Shown here one piece after another: positions 22,565 to 31,451 of a stretch of DNA of 45,268 nt; within the stretch, counting starts at the first letter, position 1; every line of letters starts with the position of its first letter. The stretch lies in the NCBI GenBank assembly GCA_026988355.1, contig JALSLK010000074.1, positions 1-45,268 on the forward strand. The letters run 5' to 3'. The position numbers and the translations under genes are program-made. Under the pieces are notes generated by a model. The model was not told the origin of the DNA, did no database searches, and worked only from the letters and a program-made list of their open reading frames with translations. Origin of the DNA: Flavobacteriaceae bacterium (lineage in GTDB: Bacteria; Bacteroidota; Bacteroidia; Flavobacteriales; Flavobacteriaceae).

Positions 22565-25336
22565 ATGGCAAAAGGTGTAAAAAAAATAAAAATGACCAAA
22601 GGTCTTTATTATGAAAATAAATCGAGTTCTTTAAGTAGTCAAGTTACAATTAAACCTGACCAGTTCGCTACATTTGAAGTTTTAGAATGGATTAAAGGCA
22701 CTACAGATGATGATAAAAAGAAAGTGCTAACTTGGATGAGACAAACCAATAATCGTAAGATTATCGTTGCCCAAATTAAATCTGCTACAGGTTATAAATT
22801 TAAAATATCCAAAAAACTGTGTGGTCCTTATGCTTTTTATATAGAAGCAAGTTTATCTGGTAAAAGAGATTTTAAAAATAATCCAGGTATTTATGTAAAT
22901 GGTTATACAGAACCAAAAATTATTGAAAGTGAATGGCGAAGTTCAGAAAACGGTAGTGATATTAGAAAAAAACCCATTGCTTATGGAGATGTAGTATATC
23001 TTTGGTTAGGTACAGAAGGATTAAATGGATCTACTATAAGTATAGAAATCTATAATAATAGATCCTATTTTTTTGATGATACATTAATAATTTCTCAAAA
23101 AAATATTAAAGTAAAAGACGGAGAAGCTTTATATAAAATAGGAAATACCAATCTTTGGATGGCTAAAGTGAAAAATATTTCATCTGAAGAAGAGTTTTTT
23201 ATCAAAGTTAAAGATAATAATGGAAACTATATTCTCGACAATAACAAAGACGATTTACATGCAAGATTTATTAGAGTAAAAAAAGAACTCGTAAGTAATG
23301 AAGTCAAGCCATCTGAAAATATTACGCCAACTAAAGTTTATAAACCCGAAGTAAATGCAAAACGGCATGAGCCATGTAAGTTTGATGAAATAACAGTTAC
23401 AATACCTACAATTAAAGATGGTAAAACAGAAACTATACCAATAACTATTTTTAAAGATGGAGTAACAGATTTAAGTTTAAAAAAATCAAAACCTGAAGAA
23501 ATAAACCGTACAGTTCATTTTGATTTTTCAGATTATAGCATTGCACCTAAAGCTCAAAAAATATTAAATAATATTTTAGGATTTCTTTTAGAGCACAAAG
23601 GTACAACAATACATCTAAGTGGCTATGCTTGTGTAATTGGTAAAAAGGAGTTTAATCAAAATTTATCACAACAACGAGGAGATGCTGTTAAAGATTTTTT
23701 TGCTCAAGGAGGATTAGACCCAAACCGTATTATTAGTAAAGGTAAAGGAGAATATAATATTCAAAGTCCAGATGATTATAGTCATCGTAATAAAAAAGTT
23801 TATGTAGATGCTCGTAGAGTAGATATATCATTTAAATTTGTAGGACATGATGCCTACGCACTAACCTTTGAAACGGTGGCTCCATCTAGCAATAAATTTG
23901 TTACCCTAGATGTTGCTGGCTTCGATACTAAAGATTGTTATAGAGATACAAATAAACATAAAAAAGAGATATTAATACAGTCACCCGATATCAAAGCTGT
24001 AGATATTCCAAAGCCAGGAAGCAATGTAAGATTTCCGATACACTCTACATTATCAAAATTAAATCCTGCACCTCTTAACTATATTTGGCCAAAATATAAT
24101 GCATTACATAAGTTTGAAGATTCTGCTGCAGTTTACCAAGCTCATATACATAGTTGTAGGTATTATTCTAATAAAGAGCAAACAACTATTAATATAAAAG
24201 CTTATCCTGATATTAAATGGACACTCAAATTTTTCCTAAATTTAACTAATGATTTAGGCGTTACTTGGAAGGATCAGCCTGCATATAAACATAAGGAGTT
24301 GCAAAGAAAAGCAGGAAAGATAGGAGCCGAAAAAAGATGGAAACAAAAAGACACGTCCTTTGGATTTAGTTTAAAAGGCGAATGGGACACCAACAATTCT
24401 GGGGTATATAATAGGACTGAAGAACTAAAATTAGAATATGAAGCTAAATTCAAGAAACTATATAATCTATTTTCCTCTATTGGCGACATATCTCGAGGTA
24501 TTACAAAAAAGACTGGAGGACAAATTAGAAATATTGGCTTTAAAGGTGTTCCTATGAAATTCGAAATAAAACCACCAAATCTTAATATTCAAGGGGTTTG
24601 GAATTTAGAAAAAGTAAATGATAAGCTTGGAACTAAAGTAGATATTTCATTTAATGCAGAACCGCTCATTGGTTTAGAAATGACCATAGATTTATTATGT
24701 CTAGCAGTAGGTGCTGTCGCAGGTGCTTTTACGGGAGGAACAGCATCACAACCGGCTATGAAGCTTTATGGAGAACTGAAAAATGTTATGAATACTGGGG
24801 TTGACATAGGAACAGATGATTTTGGTTTTAAAGCTAACGCAGATGTTTTTATAGACTTAGTATTATCTAGTACCATAAAGACTAGTGTAGGATTTAACTT
24901 TAATACAGTTGGTAGGGTTAAAGATGAAGATAAATTTAAGCTAGAATTAACAAACACTTTAAAAATTGAATTGAAAGCAGGGATGTGGGTTAAGGCTGAA
25001 GTTAATTTAGTTATTGTAAAAGTGGAAGGCTATTTTGAAATGAGTGCTAAAGGTTCTGCTGCCGTAACTTTTGGTCATGGAGTCAACTATAATAATCAAG
25101 GACTATATTACACACCAAAACTAGGGTTTGATGGGATTACTGCAGAATATATAGTAAAGGGAAAAGTGGGAATTTCTTCTAAAAAAACAATTTTATGGGG
25201 AGGCAAACCTAGCAGTGATAATGAAGATATTATAGCACAAGGGAAAGCTGTTATTGTAGAACCTTTTGATGTAATAAAAAGTTTAGAGGAAACCTTTGAC
25301 TTTAAAGCACAAATCCCTTTAATCAAAAATAATTAA
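22565..25336 (+). CDS. Large candidate effector with central OmpA-like domain
   Basis: 923-aa protein without signal peptide, starting 6 nt after the DUF4280 gene. Residues about 1-250 form a beta-rich region (including EWIKGTTDDDKKKV, GDVVYLWLGTEGLNG). Residues about 316-418 are OmpA-like (VHFDFSDYSIAPKAQKIL ... SGYACVIGKKEFNQNLSQQRGDAVKDFF ... RNKKVYVDARRV), a fold that binds peptidoglycan. Residues about 420-923 match nothing I recognise and include a Gly/Ala-rich hydrophobic stretch (701-728) and long amphipathic beta pattern, which could insert in membrane. Its position after VgrG, adaptor and DUF4280, and before a lipoprotein gene, suggests a T6SS toxin acting in the periplasm. The toxic activity is unknown; a membrane-damaging one is a guess. 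Confidence 0.55.
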   Translation: MAKGVKKIKMTKGLYYENKSSSLSSQVTIKPDQFATFEVLEWIKGTTDDDKKKVLTWMRQTNNRKIIVAQIKSATGYKFKISKKLCGPYAFYIEASLSGKRDFKNNPGIYVNGYTEPKIIESEWRSSENGSDIRKKPIAYGDVVYLWLGTEGLNGSTISIEIYNNRSYFFDDTLIISQKNIKVKDGEALYKIGNTNLWMAKVKNISSEEEFFIKVKDNNGNYILDNNKDDLHARFIRVKKELVSNEVKPSENITPTKVYKPEVNAKRHEPCKFDEITVTIPTIKDGKTETIPITIFKDGVTDLSLKKSKPEEINRTVHFDFSDYSIAPKAQKILNNILGFLLEHKGTTIHLSGYACVIGKKEFNQNLSQQRGDAVKDFFAQGGLDPNRIISKGKGEYNIQSPDDYSHRNKKVYVDARRVDISFKFVGHDAYALTFETVAPSSNKFVTLDVAGFDTKDCYRDTNKHKKEILIQSPDIKAVDIPKPGSNVRFPIHSTLSKLNPAPLNYIWPKYNALHKFEDSAAVYQAHIHSCRYYSNKEQTTINIKAYPDIKWTLKFFLNLTNDLGVTWKDQPAYKHKELQRKAGKIGAEKRWKQKDTSFGFSLKGEWDTNNSGVYNRTEELKLEYEAKFKKLYNLFSSIGDISRGITKKTGGQIRNIGFKGVPMKFEIKPPNLNIQGVWNLEKVNDKLGTKVDISFNAEPLIGLEMTIDLLCLAVGAVAGAFTGGTASQPAMKLYGELKNVMNTGVDIGTDDFGFKANADVFIDLVLSSTIKTSVGFNFNTVGRVKDEDKFKLELTNTLKIELKAGMWVKAEVNLVIVKVEGYFEMSAKGSAAVTFGHGVNYNNQGLYYTPKLGFDGITAEYIVKGKVGISSKKTILWGGKPSSDNEDIIAQGKAVIVEPFDVIKSLEETFDFKAQIPLIKNN

Positions 25337-25338
25337 AG

Positions 25339-25956
25339 ATGAAAATAAAACTAAAATATTTTACTTATATAATGATTGTATTTTTTAGTTCATGTCAATC
25401 CCAATCTAGAATGGATTTATCAGAATTAACACTATCAGAAGACCTTCTTGTAATGATACCAAAATCTGAAAGAACTCTTTTTTCTTTAGATAAAGTTGAT
25501 CCAGCAACGGGAACACCTGCATTCACCACATATGAAGTTCAGAAATATCGCTATAAAAATATAGAATTCAAACAACCTGAACTAGGGCATAATCAAGTTA
25601 CATTTTATACTTATAAAGCACTCAAAGAAGGTAGTGATAATCAAATTTCTGGTTTTAGTTTTGATTTAGAAGATAGAAATGAAGAGTTGTTTACAATATT
25701 AAAAAAACAGTACGGGAAACCGGAAGAACTAACTCCTGTACCAACATATACTTTAGAAGAGGTATTGCATGGTCATAATAGTTTTGTATGGAGGAAAAAT
25801 GAAATTTCAATTATTTTAAGTTATTCTTATTCTTCCCTTAATGATAAACAACGCATACGAACAACTGTTTATATAATAAATAATGATGCAAAAGACCTTA
25901 CATTTCCTGAGCAAATATCAGTAAATAGATTAATTGAAACACACAAACAAAGATAA
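25339..25956 (+). CDS. Lipoprotein, immunity-like (array member L1)
   Basis: 205-aa lipoprotein with lipobox FFSSC (Cys19), starting 2 nt after the 923-aa gene. The mature part has the pattern ISGFSFDLE ... LKKQYGKPEEL ... FVWRKNEISIILSYS. This pattern recurs, more or less degraded, in the mosaic pseudogene (about 27078-27321) and in the lipoprotein at 28414-28896, so it belongs to a local family. Tight coupling to the candidate toxin makes it the best candidate for its periplasmic immunity protein. Confidence 0.55.
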   Translation: MKIKLKYFTYIMIVFFSSCQSQSRMDLSELTLSEDLLVMIPKSERTLFSLDKVDPATGTPAFTTYEVQKYRYKNIEFKQPELGHNQVTFYTYKALKEGSDNQISGFSFDLEDRNEELFTILKKQYGKPEELTPVPTYTLEEVLHGHNSFVWRKNEISIILSYSYSSLNDKQRIRTTVYIINNDAKDLTFPEQISVNRLIETHKQR

Positions 25957-25968
25957 ACATATAAAAAA

Positions 25969-26745
25969 ATGAAGATATTACCATATTATATGATTGATTT
26001 TAGTGCATCTGCCTGTATGTTCGAAATCAGAATTAATGATTATCCAGTTATTACACAAAATATAGAAGGCCAAGTGTCTACATTTATTCCTATCAATTAT
26101 GCTATATTAGAAAGTGGAAAACAAACCATTTCTGCCACTATGTTACCCAATGTAGGAGAAATTCAATTACATAAAAAAGCAGATTTAAGGTTTAAAATAA
26201 TGTTATTTGATGTTACTAATGATTTCAAATTTCAAAAACAGTTTGAAGAATATCAATCAAAACCTATAGGAGATCAAAAATTACCAATTATTAAAAAAAA
26301 TGGAGTTTTTGAAGCGAAAGTTCCATATAAACTAAAGGCTTGGAAAAATGGAAGTGATTTAAACGATATTAAAGATGTTAAGCAAAAATTACTTGATACC
26401 TATTACAATCTTTCAAATATTATTAATAATGGTAAATATGAAATATTTCAGAAAAAAATTACAAATAGAGAATTAAACATGGTAACCTCTATGTATCTAT
26501 CTAATAAAGAAGCACAGACTAGAATCTCTAGTTTGATTTCTGATTTTGAATCAAATTTTCAAATAATGCCTATAATGAAAGAAAATACTTTGTTGTTTAT
26601 TTATTCTAATGGAAAAACAGCTGCACTTAAAAAGCCTAATGGAGAATCAGCTTTGTATTTGTTAAATAAAAAAACAAAAGAAGAATTAATGATAGATATT
26701 ACTTTTTATATACCTAAAGGGAAATCTGATTTTGAAATTATCTAA
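25969..26745 (+). CDS. Immunity-array protein (family C, copy C1)
   Basis: 258-aa protein without an evident signal peptide. N-terminal strands follow the pattern PYYMIDFSASACMFEIRINDYPVI ... PINYAILESGKQTISATMLP, shared with 27575-28408 and with the pseudogene between them. The C-terminal part has ISDFESNFQIMP ... FIYSNGKTAALKKPNGESALYLL. The N-terminal half looks like a small beta-sandwich. No enzymatic motif is seen. It lies 12 nt after lipoprotein L1, and family C members alternate with the lipoproteins. Function is unknown; a co-immunity or orphan immunity role is inferred from context. Confidence 0.5.
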   Translation: MKILPYYMIDFSASACMFEIRINDYPVITQNIEGQVSTFIPINYAILESGKQTISATMLPNVGEIQLHKKADLRFKIMLFDVTNDFKFQKQFEEYQSKPIGDQKLPIIKKNGVFEAKVPYKLKAWKNGSDLNDIKDVKQKLLDTYYNLSNIINNGKYEIFQKKITNRELNMVTSMYLSNKEAQTRISSLISDFESNFQIMPIMKENTLLFIYSNGKTAALKKPNGESALYLLNKKTKEELMIDITFYIPKGKSDFEII

Positions 26746-26797
26746 TGAAAAGTAACATTAGACAAACAATATATTACTGGAAAATAAAATAAAAATT

Positions 26798-27548
26798 ATG
26801 AATAAATTTAATCAACCATATTATTACATATACATATTTGAACTTAGTGCAGGTGAAAATATGGGTAAATGATGTCCCCTTAATAAATTGGACAGGTGTA
26901 CAAACTAAAGATGGAGTATATAATGGAGAAGTTCCAATCAACCAAGTTATTTTAGAAAATGGAACATTTCAATTAGAATGTAAATTAGTACCTAGACATG
27001 GAAATAAAGTGTTAGGACAAAGCAAGTCTCCAGATATTTATACTAAAGGAAACGTTTTTGACTCTGAATTTAATGCAAAAAAAAACTATAATTTATCTTG
27101 AAAACGAATCAATAGTTGGTTATACTCTAGAATTAAAAAAAAATATTTTTAAGGAATTAGAAAAGAAATATGGACAAGCAAAACAAGAGATTAATAACTC
27201 TTTTGGGGAAAAATGGGTTTGGGAAACAGACAGTATCGTGAGATCTTTAACACTTGTTAAATCAAATTCCTTATTTCTATATAGTTATTATTTACCTAAC
27301 AACAACCTTATTGTTTTTTAAGAATTAATAAAGAAAGAGAAGAATTAATTACTTCTTGCTTATTTTATAAACAAAATGAAAAACCTTTACGTGAAAAAGA
27401 GTTTATTGACCTTATTAAAAGTGATGATTATGAATTAGAGCCTTTATTTGTTAAAACTTTTCATTTAGAATTTCAAGCATATGGCAAACTTATCTTGTTT
27501 TTAAATAAAATAGACGGAGAAAGTGTTATTAGAATGAAAAATAATTAA
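26798..27548 (+). pseudogene. Mosaic pseudogene from immunity-array families C and L
   Basis: Three pieces in different frames. 26798-about 27077 matches the N-terminus of family C (MNKFNQPYYYIYIFELSA, then after a one-base frameshift near 26850 WVNDVPLINWTGV ... PINQVILENG). About 27078-27321 matches the C-terminal part of the lipoprotein family (SIVGYTLELKKN ... ELEKKYGQ ... NNLIVF stop), entered at a run of nine A. 27322-27548 matches the C-terminus of family C (FHLEFQAYGKLILFLNKIDGES). The order suggests successive deletions within an older longer array. No start codon could express the whole. Confidence 0.72.
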
Positions 27549-27574
27549 ATTCAAACCTCAATATATAAATAAAG

Positions 27575-28408
27575 ATGCAAAATAAAAAACCTTATTACGA
27601 ATTATATCCAAGTATTAACTGTTCAGGGATAATCTTGGTAGATGATGTTCCTGTATTTAAGTTTTTAGGTAAGGATACGATAGATGGATTATTAGATGGA
27701 TCTGTTCCTATTAACCATATACTTTTAAATAGTGGTAAACATAGAGTTACTGGAAAAATGTATCCAAGGTTTGGGAATAAGACCTTGACAGAAAATGATG
27801 GTATGAGCATTAATTTTAATGTTTCTAATTTTGACAATTGGAAAGGAACTAAACAAAAATTTTTACCCGAAATTAAAAACCCAGATGCTTACTTTGATAA
27901 AAATAACAAAATAACGAGTAAAGTTAATGGACTTCCGTATTTTGAAATAGGTACTGAAATAGAAGTTGAACTTCCTTTTGCTTTAGATGGTTGGCAAAAT
28001 TCAATAGATTTATCTAAAATAAAAAAAGAAGATTTATTTCAAGAAGCATTTAGAAAATTTATAGAAATTCATGCAATTATTAAATCTCATAATGCACCTA
28101 TGTTCTTAGAAATCTCAAAAGAAAAAGAAGATTTACAGACTAAAGCTTTTTATTTTGACAAACAAAGAAAAGAAGAAATAAGACAAAGTATTTCAAACTT
28201 ATTTAATGAAAATTTAAAAATATTACCACTTAATAAACAAGATTTAAAAATAGAATTATGGGGTTATGGAAAATTAGTTACCTTGTTAAGACATGATGGT
28301 ACATCTGCAATACAATTTAAAAGAGATCTTAAAAAAGGAGAAAGAAATATTGAATTTGATATAAAACTCCATATGCGAAATAAAGAAAAAGGGCTTACAA
28401 TAATCTAA
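27575..28408 (+). CDS. Immunity-array protein (family C, copy C3)
   Basis: 277-aa paralog of 25969-26745. It has the same N-terminal pattern (PYYELYPSINCSGIILVDDVPVFKFLG ... VPINHILLNSGKHRVTGKMYPRFG), a middle helical segment rich in Lys/Glu, and the C-terminal LFNENLKILPLNKQDLKIELWGYGKLVTLL. No signal peptide or catalytic motif is visible. It is followed after 5 nt by a lipoprotein gene. The order (C then L) mirrors, in reverse, the L1-C1 pair. I do not recognise a named domain. Confidence 0.5.
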   Translation: MQNKKPYYELYPSINCSGIILVDDVPVFKFLGKDTIDGLLDGSVPINHILLNSGKHRVTGKMYPRFGNKTLTENDGMSINFNVSNFDNWKGTKQKFLPEIKNPDAYFDKNNKITSKVNGLPYFEIGTEIEVELPFALDGWQNSIDLSKIKKEDLFQEAFRKFIEIHAIIKSHNAPMFLEISKEKEDLQTKAFYFDKQRKEEIRQSISNLFNENLKILPLNKQDLKIELWGYGKLVTLLRHDGTSAIQFKRDLKKGERNIEFDIKLHMRNKEKGLTII

Positions 28409-28413
28409 ATAAA

Positions 28414-28896
28414 ATGCAACGTAGAAAATTTATTAAAAATACTATTCTTGTATCATCAAGTCTTTTAATTGCTAATTCTCTAATTAGTTGCTCAAATAAT
28501 AACACTATTTTATTAGAAGAAATAATTGGAAAACCTGAAAAAATATTAGATACTTTTAAAAAAGAAGGAAATGAGTATTTTGCCTATTATGTATTGTCAA
28601 AATTCAAACATTCAAAATTGACAGGAGAACAAGTGTATATTTATTGTCAAAAAGGAATAATAGTTGGTTATACTATTAAAATAAAAGGGACTGATAAAAT
28701 ACAAGAATATACCCATACTTTTTCACAACAATTTGGTGATAAAAAAATAGTATTTGAGAATGATTTTGGAAAAGAATATGAATGGAGAACAAACAATAAA
28801 AAAATAACACTCTGTTATTCTAAAGATTATAAAGGTTTATCTCAAAACACTTACTTTAGTGAAAGTACCATTAATAATGAATTAATTGTTTTTTAA
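28414..28896 (+). CDS. Lipoprotein with twin-arginine-like signal (array member L3)
   Basis: 160-aa protein starting MQRRKFIKNT, with a hydrophobic core and lipobox LISC (Cys26). The RRKFIK motif followed by a weakly hydrophobic core resembles a twin-arginine (Tat) signal, unusual for these small lipoproteins. The mature part has IIVGYTIKIKGTDKI ... FSQQFGDKK ... GKEYEWRTNNKKITLCYS ... NELIVF, clearly related to the pseudogene fragment ending in NNLIVF and more weakly to L1. It is probably an envelope-localised immunity-type protein. Confidence 0.5.
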   Translation: MQRRKFIKNTILVSSSLLIANSLISCSNNNTILLEEIIGKPEKILDTFKKEGNEYFAYYVLSKFKHSKLTGEQVYIYCQKGIIVGYTIKIKGTDKIQEYTHTFSQQFGDKKIVFENDFGKEYEWRTNNKKITLCYSKDYKGLSQNTYFSESTINNELIVF

Positions 28897-29161
28897 TCTA
28901 AATAATACCAATAAAAAAGAACTTTGGAAGTATTCTTCAATACTGTTTAATCTATTTTGGTCTATAACCTATTTTAAACAACTAATATATCCAGATAGTG
29001 AAAAATATATTTACATCTTATCCAGAATATTGCTTTTTCCATTTATCTATTTCATTGCATTTATATTTGTGATGTTGATACCTAGTAAAAAAACATTTAA
29101 AAAAGAATTTTGGATATTATTAATACCATCGTTATTTGCTATAAATATATTTTTTTTATGA
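28886..29161 (+). CDS. Small membrane protein
   Basis: 91-aa hydrophobic protein from a TTG codon overlapping the end of the upstream lipoprotein gene by 11 nt. Two to three transmembrane segments are likely (about 17-32, 44-63, 72-90). There is no recognised family. It is translationally coupled to the next gene through an ATGA overlap. Its place at the end of an immunity-like array suggests a membrane immunity protein for a toxin no longer present, but this is only inference. The non-ATG start is uncertain. Confidence 0.4.
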   Translation: MFFNLNNTNKKELWKYSSILFNLFWSITYFKQLIYPDSEKYIYILSRILLFPFIYFIAFIFVMLIPSKKTFKKEFWILLIPSLFAINIFFL

Positions 29162-29445
29162 TTCGAGCACGTGCTTTTAATTATGTCATACTATTCCTTT
29201 TTATATTAATAGAACCATTAAAAAATAGATTTATTAACAATCAATCCAATACATACTTAGCAATTAAATACCTTGTATTAGGGATAATTACGTTTATACT
29301 TGTTTTTATTGTAGAACTATTCCCGAAATTAAACGCACCAATTAACGCAGCAGCAATGTGGATGGGAGGTTTTTACTTTTTAATACTTATATTTATAGAT
29401 AATAAATTACCTTTTATAATGCGAAAAAAACAATTATGCCAATAA
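29158..29445 (+). CDS. Small membrane protein
   Basis: 95-aa hydrophobic protein with about three transmembrane segments (about 7-21, 34-53, 64-83). I chose the ATG at 29158, whose ATGA overlaps the stop of the preceding gene; a longer TTG start would overlap it by about 50 nt. It contains LNAPINAAAMWMGGFYF. No family is recognised. It forms a pair with the upstream small membrane protein and closes the first vgrG island, 211 nt before the second vgrG. Confidence 0.45.
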   Translation: MIRARAFNYVILFLFILIEPLKNRFINNQSNTYLAIKYLVLGIITFILVFIVELFPKLNAPINAAAMWMGGFYFLILIFIDNKLPFIMRKKQLCQ

Positions 29446-29656
29446 AAATGACAAACAAACAAAAATCTACATCGAGCAAGTATTAATAATTCGTTCAACA
29501 ATTACGGATTAATTTCCTGTTTATTTAAATCCAACTCATTATAAAACAAATTATTGTTTTTTTGAAATAAAAATACTATATTGCATCTCATATCAATGAC
29601 AACTATTAAAGACGTAAAAAAAATATACTATTTAGTCAAAAAAATAAAATATTATT

Positions 29657-31053
29657 ATGGCATTACAATCAACCACAAAAATTTATATAGGAGGAAAAGA
29701 AATTTCGGCTTTTCAAAGAATTATTTTACACCAACAAATAGATGCACATCATACTTTTGAAGTAGTTTGTCGTATGGATGTATTAGAAAAAATGGATGCC
29801 GAAGTAGCTGCCGAAACTAAAAACTTCTTAGGAGAATCTATTACCTTACAAATTGATGCCTTAGATGCTTTCTCTGGTTATAAAAAATTGGAGTTCAAAG
29901 GAATTGTAACGCAAGTAAAAAATGTAAAAGGATACAACCAAAATACTGGAGATACTGTAGTTATTAAAGCACAAAGCCCTACATTCTTAGCAGACGATGG
30001 TCCACATTACGCTTCGCATAACGATGTATCTATATCCGAAATTATCGAAAAAACATTTAGAGAATACGATACTTCCAAACTAGAACTTAATATACAACCC
30101 ATTAATGACGAACCAATACACTACTCTGTACAACATCACGAAAGCTGTTATGTCTATGCCAGTAGACTTGCTGCTCAATATGGAGAATGGTTCTATTACA
30201 ACGGTAAAAAATTAGTATTCGGAAAACCAGAAACCAAAGAACTTGCTCTTACTTATGGTTTTGACTTAAAAGAATACCACCTAAACTTAGTGCCTAAATC
30301 GCATAATTATAAATTCTATACCAAAGATTATCTCTTAGACGAAGTGCATGAAAAAGATGCAAAAGAAGTATCCGCAGGTGTCAATAGTTATAATGGTTTT
30401 GTTAGTAATAAAGCCAATACCATCTATACTAAAGAAACCAAAGTATGGCATAATTTATTTAACGACCCAAAATCAAAAGCAAGGCTAGATAAAAGTATTG
30501 AACTCCAAAAGAAAGCAATCGAAATTCAACAAGTAAGATTAACCGCAATTAGCGATAATCCTGGTGTTGCTCTTGGTAATATTGTAAAAGTAGAAGGTGC
30601 TAGGTATCGTGTTACCAGTATAACACATACCAATAACGAAAATGGAGATTATCAAAATAGATTTGAAGCAATTACTGCCGAATTTGATGCCTATCCAAAT
30701 ACAAATATCGAAGCTTTTCCTGTAAGTAGAAGTCAATCTGCAGTTGTAGTAGAAAATGCAGATCCTGAAGGTTTAGGTAGAATAAAAGTACAATTCCCTT
30801 GGCAAAAAGACCTTGGCGAAATGACACCTTGGATTCGTATTGTAACAGCACATGCAGGTGGCGATAAAGGATTTCAGTTTATTCCAGAATTAGACGAAGA
30901 AGTACTTATTGATTTTGAAGGTGGAAATGCCGAAAAACCATACATGTTAGGAAGTTTGTATCACGGTGCTGCGAAACCAGATAGCTGGAAAACGAGTACC
31001 AACGACATCAAAGCAATTAGAACTAGAAGTGGTCATACTATAGAGTTTAACGA
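29657..31053 (+). repeat. 1.4-kb direct repeat (vgrG 5' part), copy 2
   Basis: Partner of 17810-19206, offset by exactly 11,847 nt with no indel. Recombination between the copies would delete the whole first effector island and leave a single chimeric vgrG. Confidence 0.93.
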
Positions 31054-31423
31054 TGCTAGTGGAGCAGAAAGTATTACCATTACCGATATAAATAAAAACA
31101 CAATCTACATAGATACAGCTAACAATAATATTACTGTTTCAGCAAATGAAACCATGACATTTAATGCAAAGAATATGCAAATAAATGTAGAAGAAGATAT
31201 GGATATTAATGTTGGAAAAAACAAAACCGAGAGCATTACCGAAACACACACCATCTCGTCATTAAACGAAGACAAGCAAGTTGGCGAAGAAATTAAAGTA
31301 ATTAGTGCAACCTACAAACAAGAAGCACAAGAAATTACAACCGATGCTAGTGGCGAAATAAAAACAAATGCAGGTGGTAAGATTACAATTTCAAGTGCAG
31401 ATACCGTAGAGTATGCAGAATAA
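29657..31423 (+). CDS. tssI: VgrG spike protein (TssI), copy 2
   Basis: 588-aa spike protein, identical to copy 1 over residues 1-466 except residue 17. The hub and OB domains are the same, but from about residue 467 the needle is different: ITDINKNTIYIDTANNNITVSANETMTFNA..., then a Glu/Thr/Lys-rich part (INVGKNKTESITETHTIS), ending ISSADTVEYAE. The distinct tip should specify a different cargo set, the Tle1 lipase and the DUF4280-amidase encoded downstream. The 211-nt upstream region is unlike that of copy 1 and contains no clear consensus promoter. Confidence 0.95.
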   Translation: MALQSTTKIYIGGKEISAFQRIILHQQIDAHHTFEVVCRMDVLEKMDAEVAAETKNFLGESITLQIDALDAFSGYKKLEFKGIVTQVKNVKGYNQNTGDTVVIKAQSPTFLADDGPHYASHNDVSISEIIEKTFREYDTSKLELNIQPINDEPIHYSVQHHESCYVYASRLAAQYGEWFYYNGKKLVFGKPETKELALTYGFDLKEYHLNLVPKSHNYKFYTKDYLLDEVHEKDAKEVSAGVNSYNGFVSNKANTIYTKETKVWHNLFNDPKSKARLDKSIELQKKAIEIQQVRLTAISDNPGVALGNIVKVEGARYRVTSITHTNNENGDYQNRFEAITAEFDAYPNTNIEAFPVSRSQSAVVVENADPEGLGRIKVQFPWQKDLGEMTPWIRIVTAHAGGDKGFQFIPELDEEVLIDFEGGNAEKPYMLGSLYHGAAKPDSWKTSTNDIKAIRTRSGHTIEFNDASGAESITITDINKNTIYIDTANNNITVSANETMTFNAKNMQINVEEDMDINVGKNKTESITETHTISSLNEDKQVGEEIKVISATYKQEAQEITTDASGEIKTNAGGKITISSADTVEYAE

Positions 31424-31451
31424 GTGATTATGTAAAGGGAAACTTATTTAC

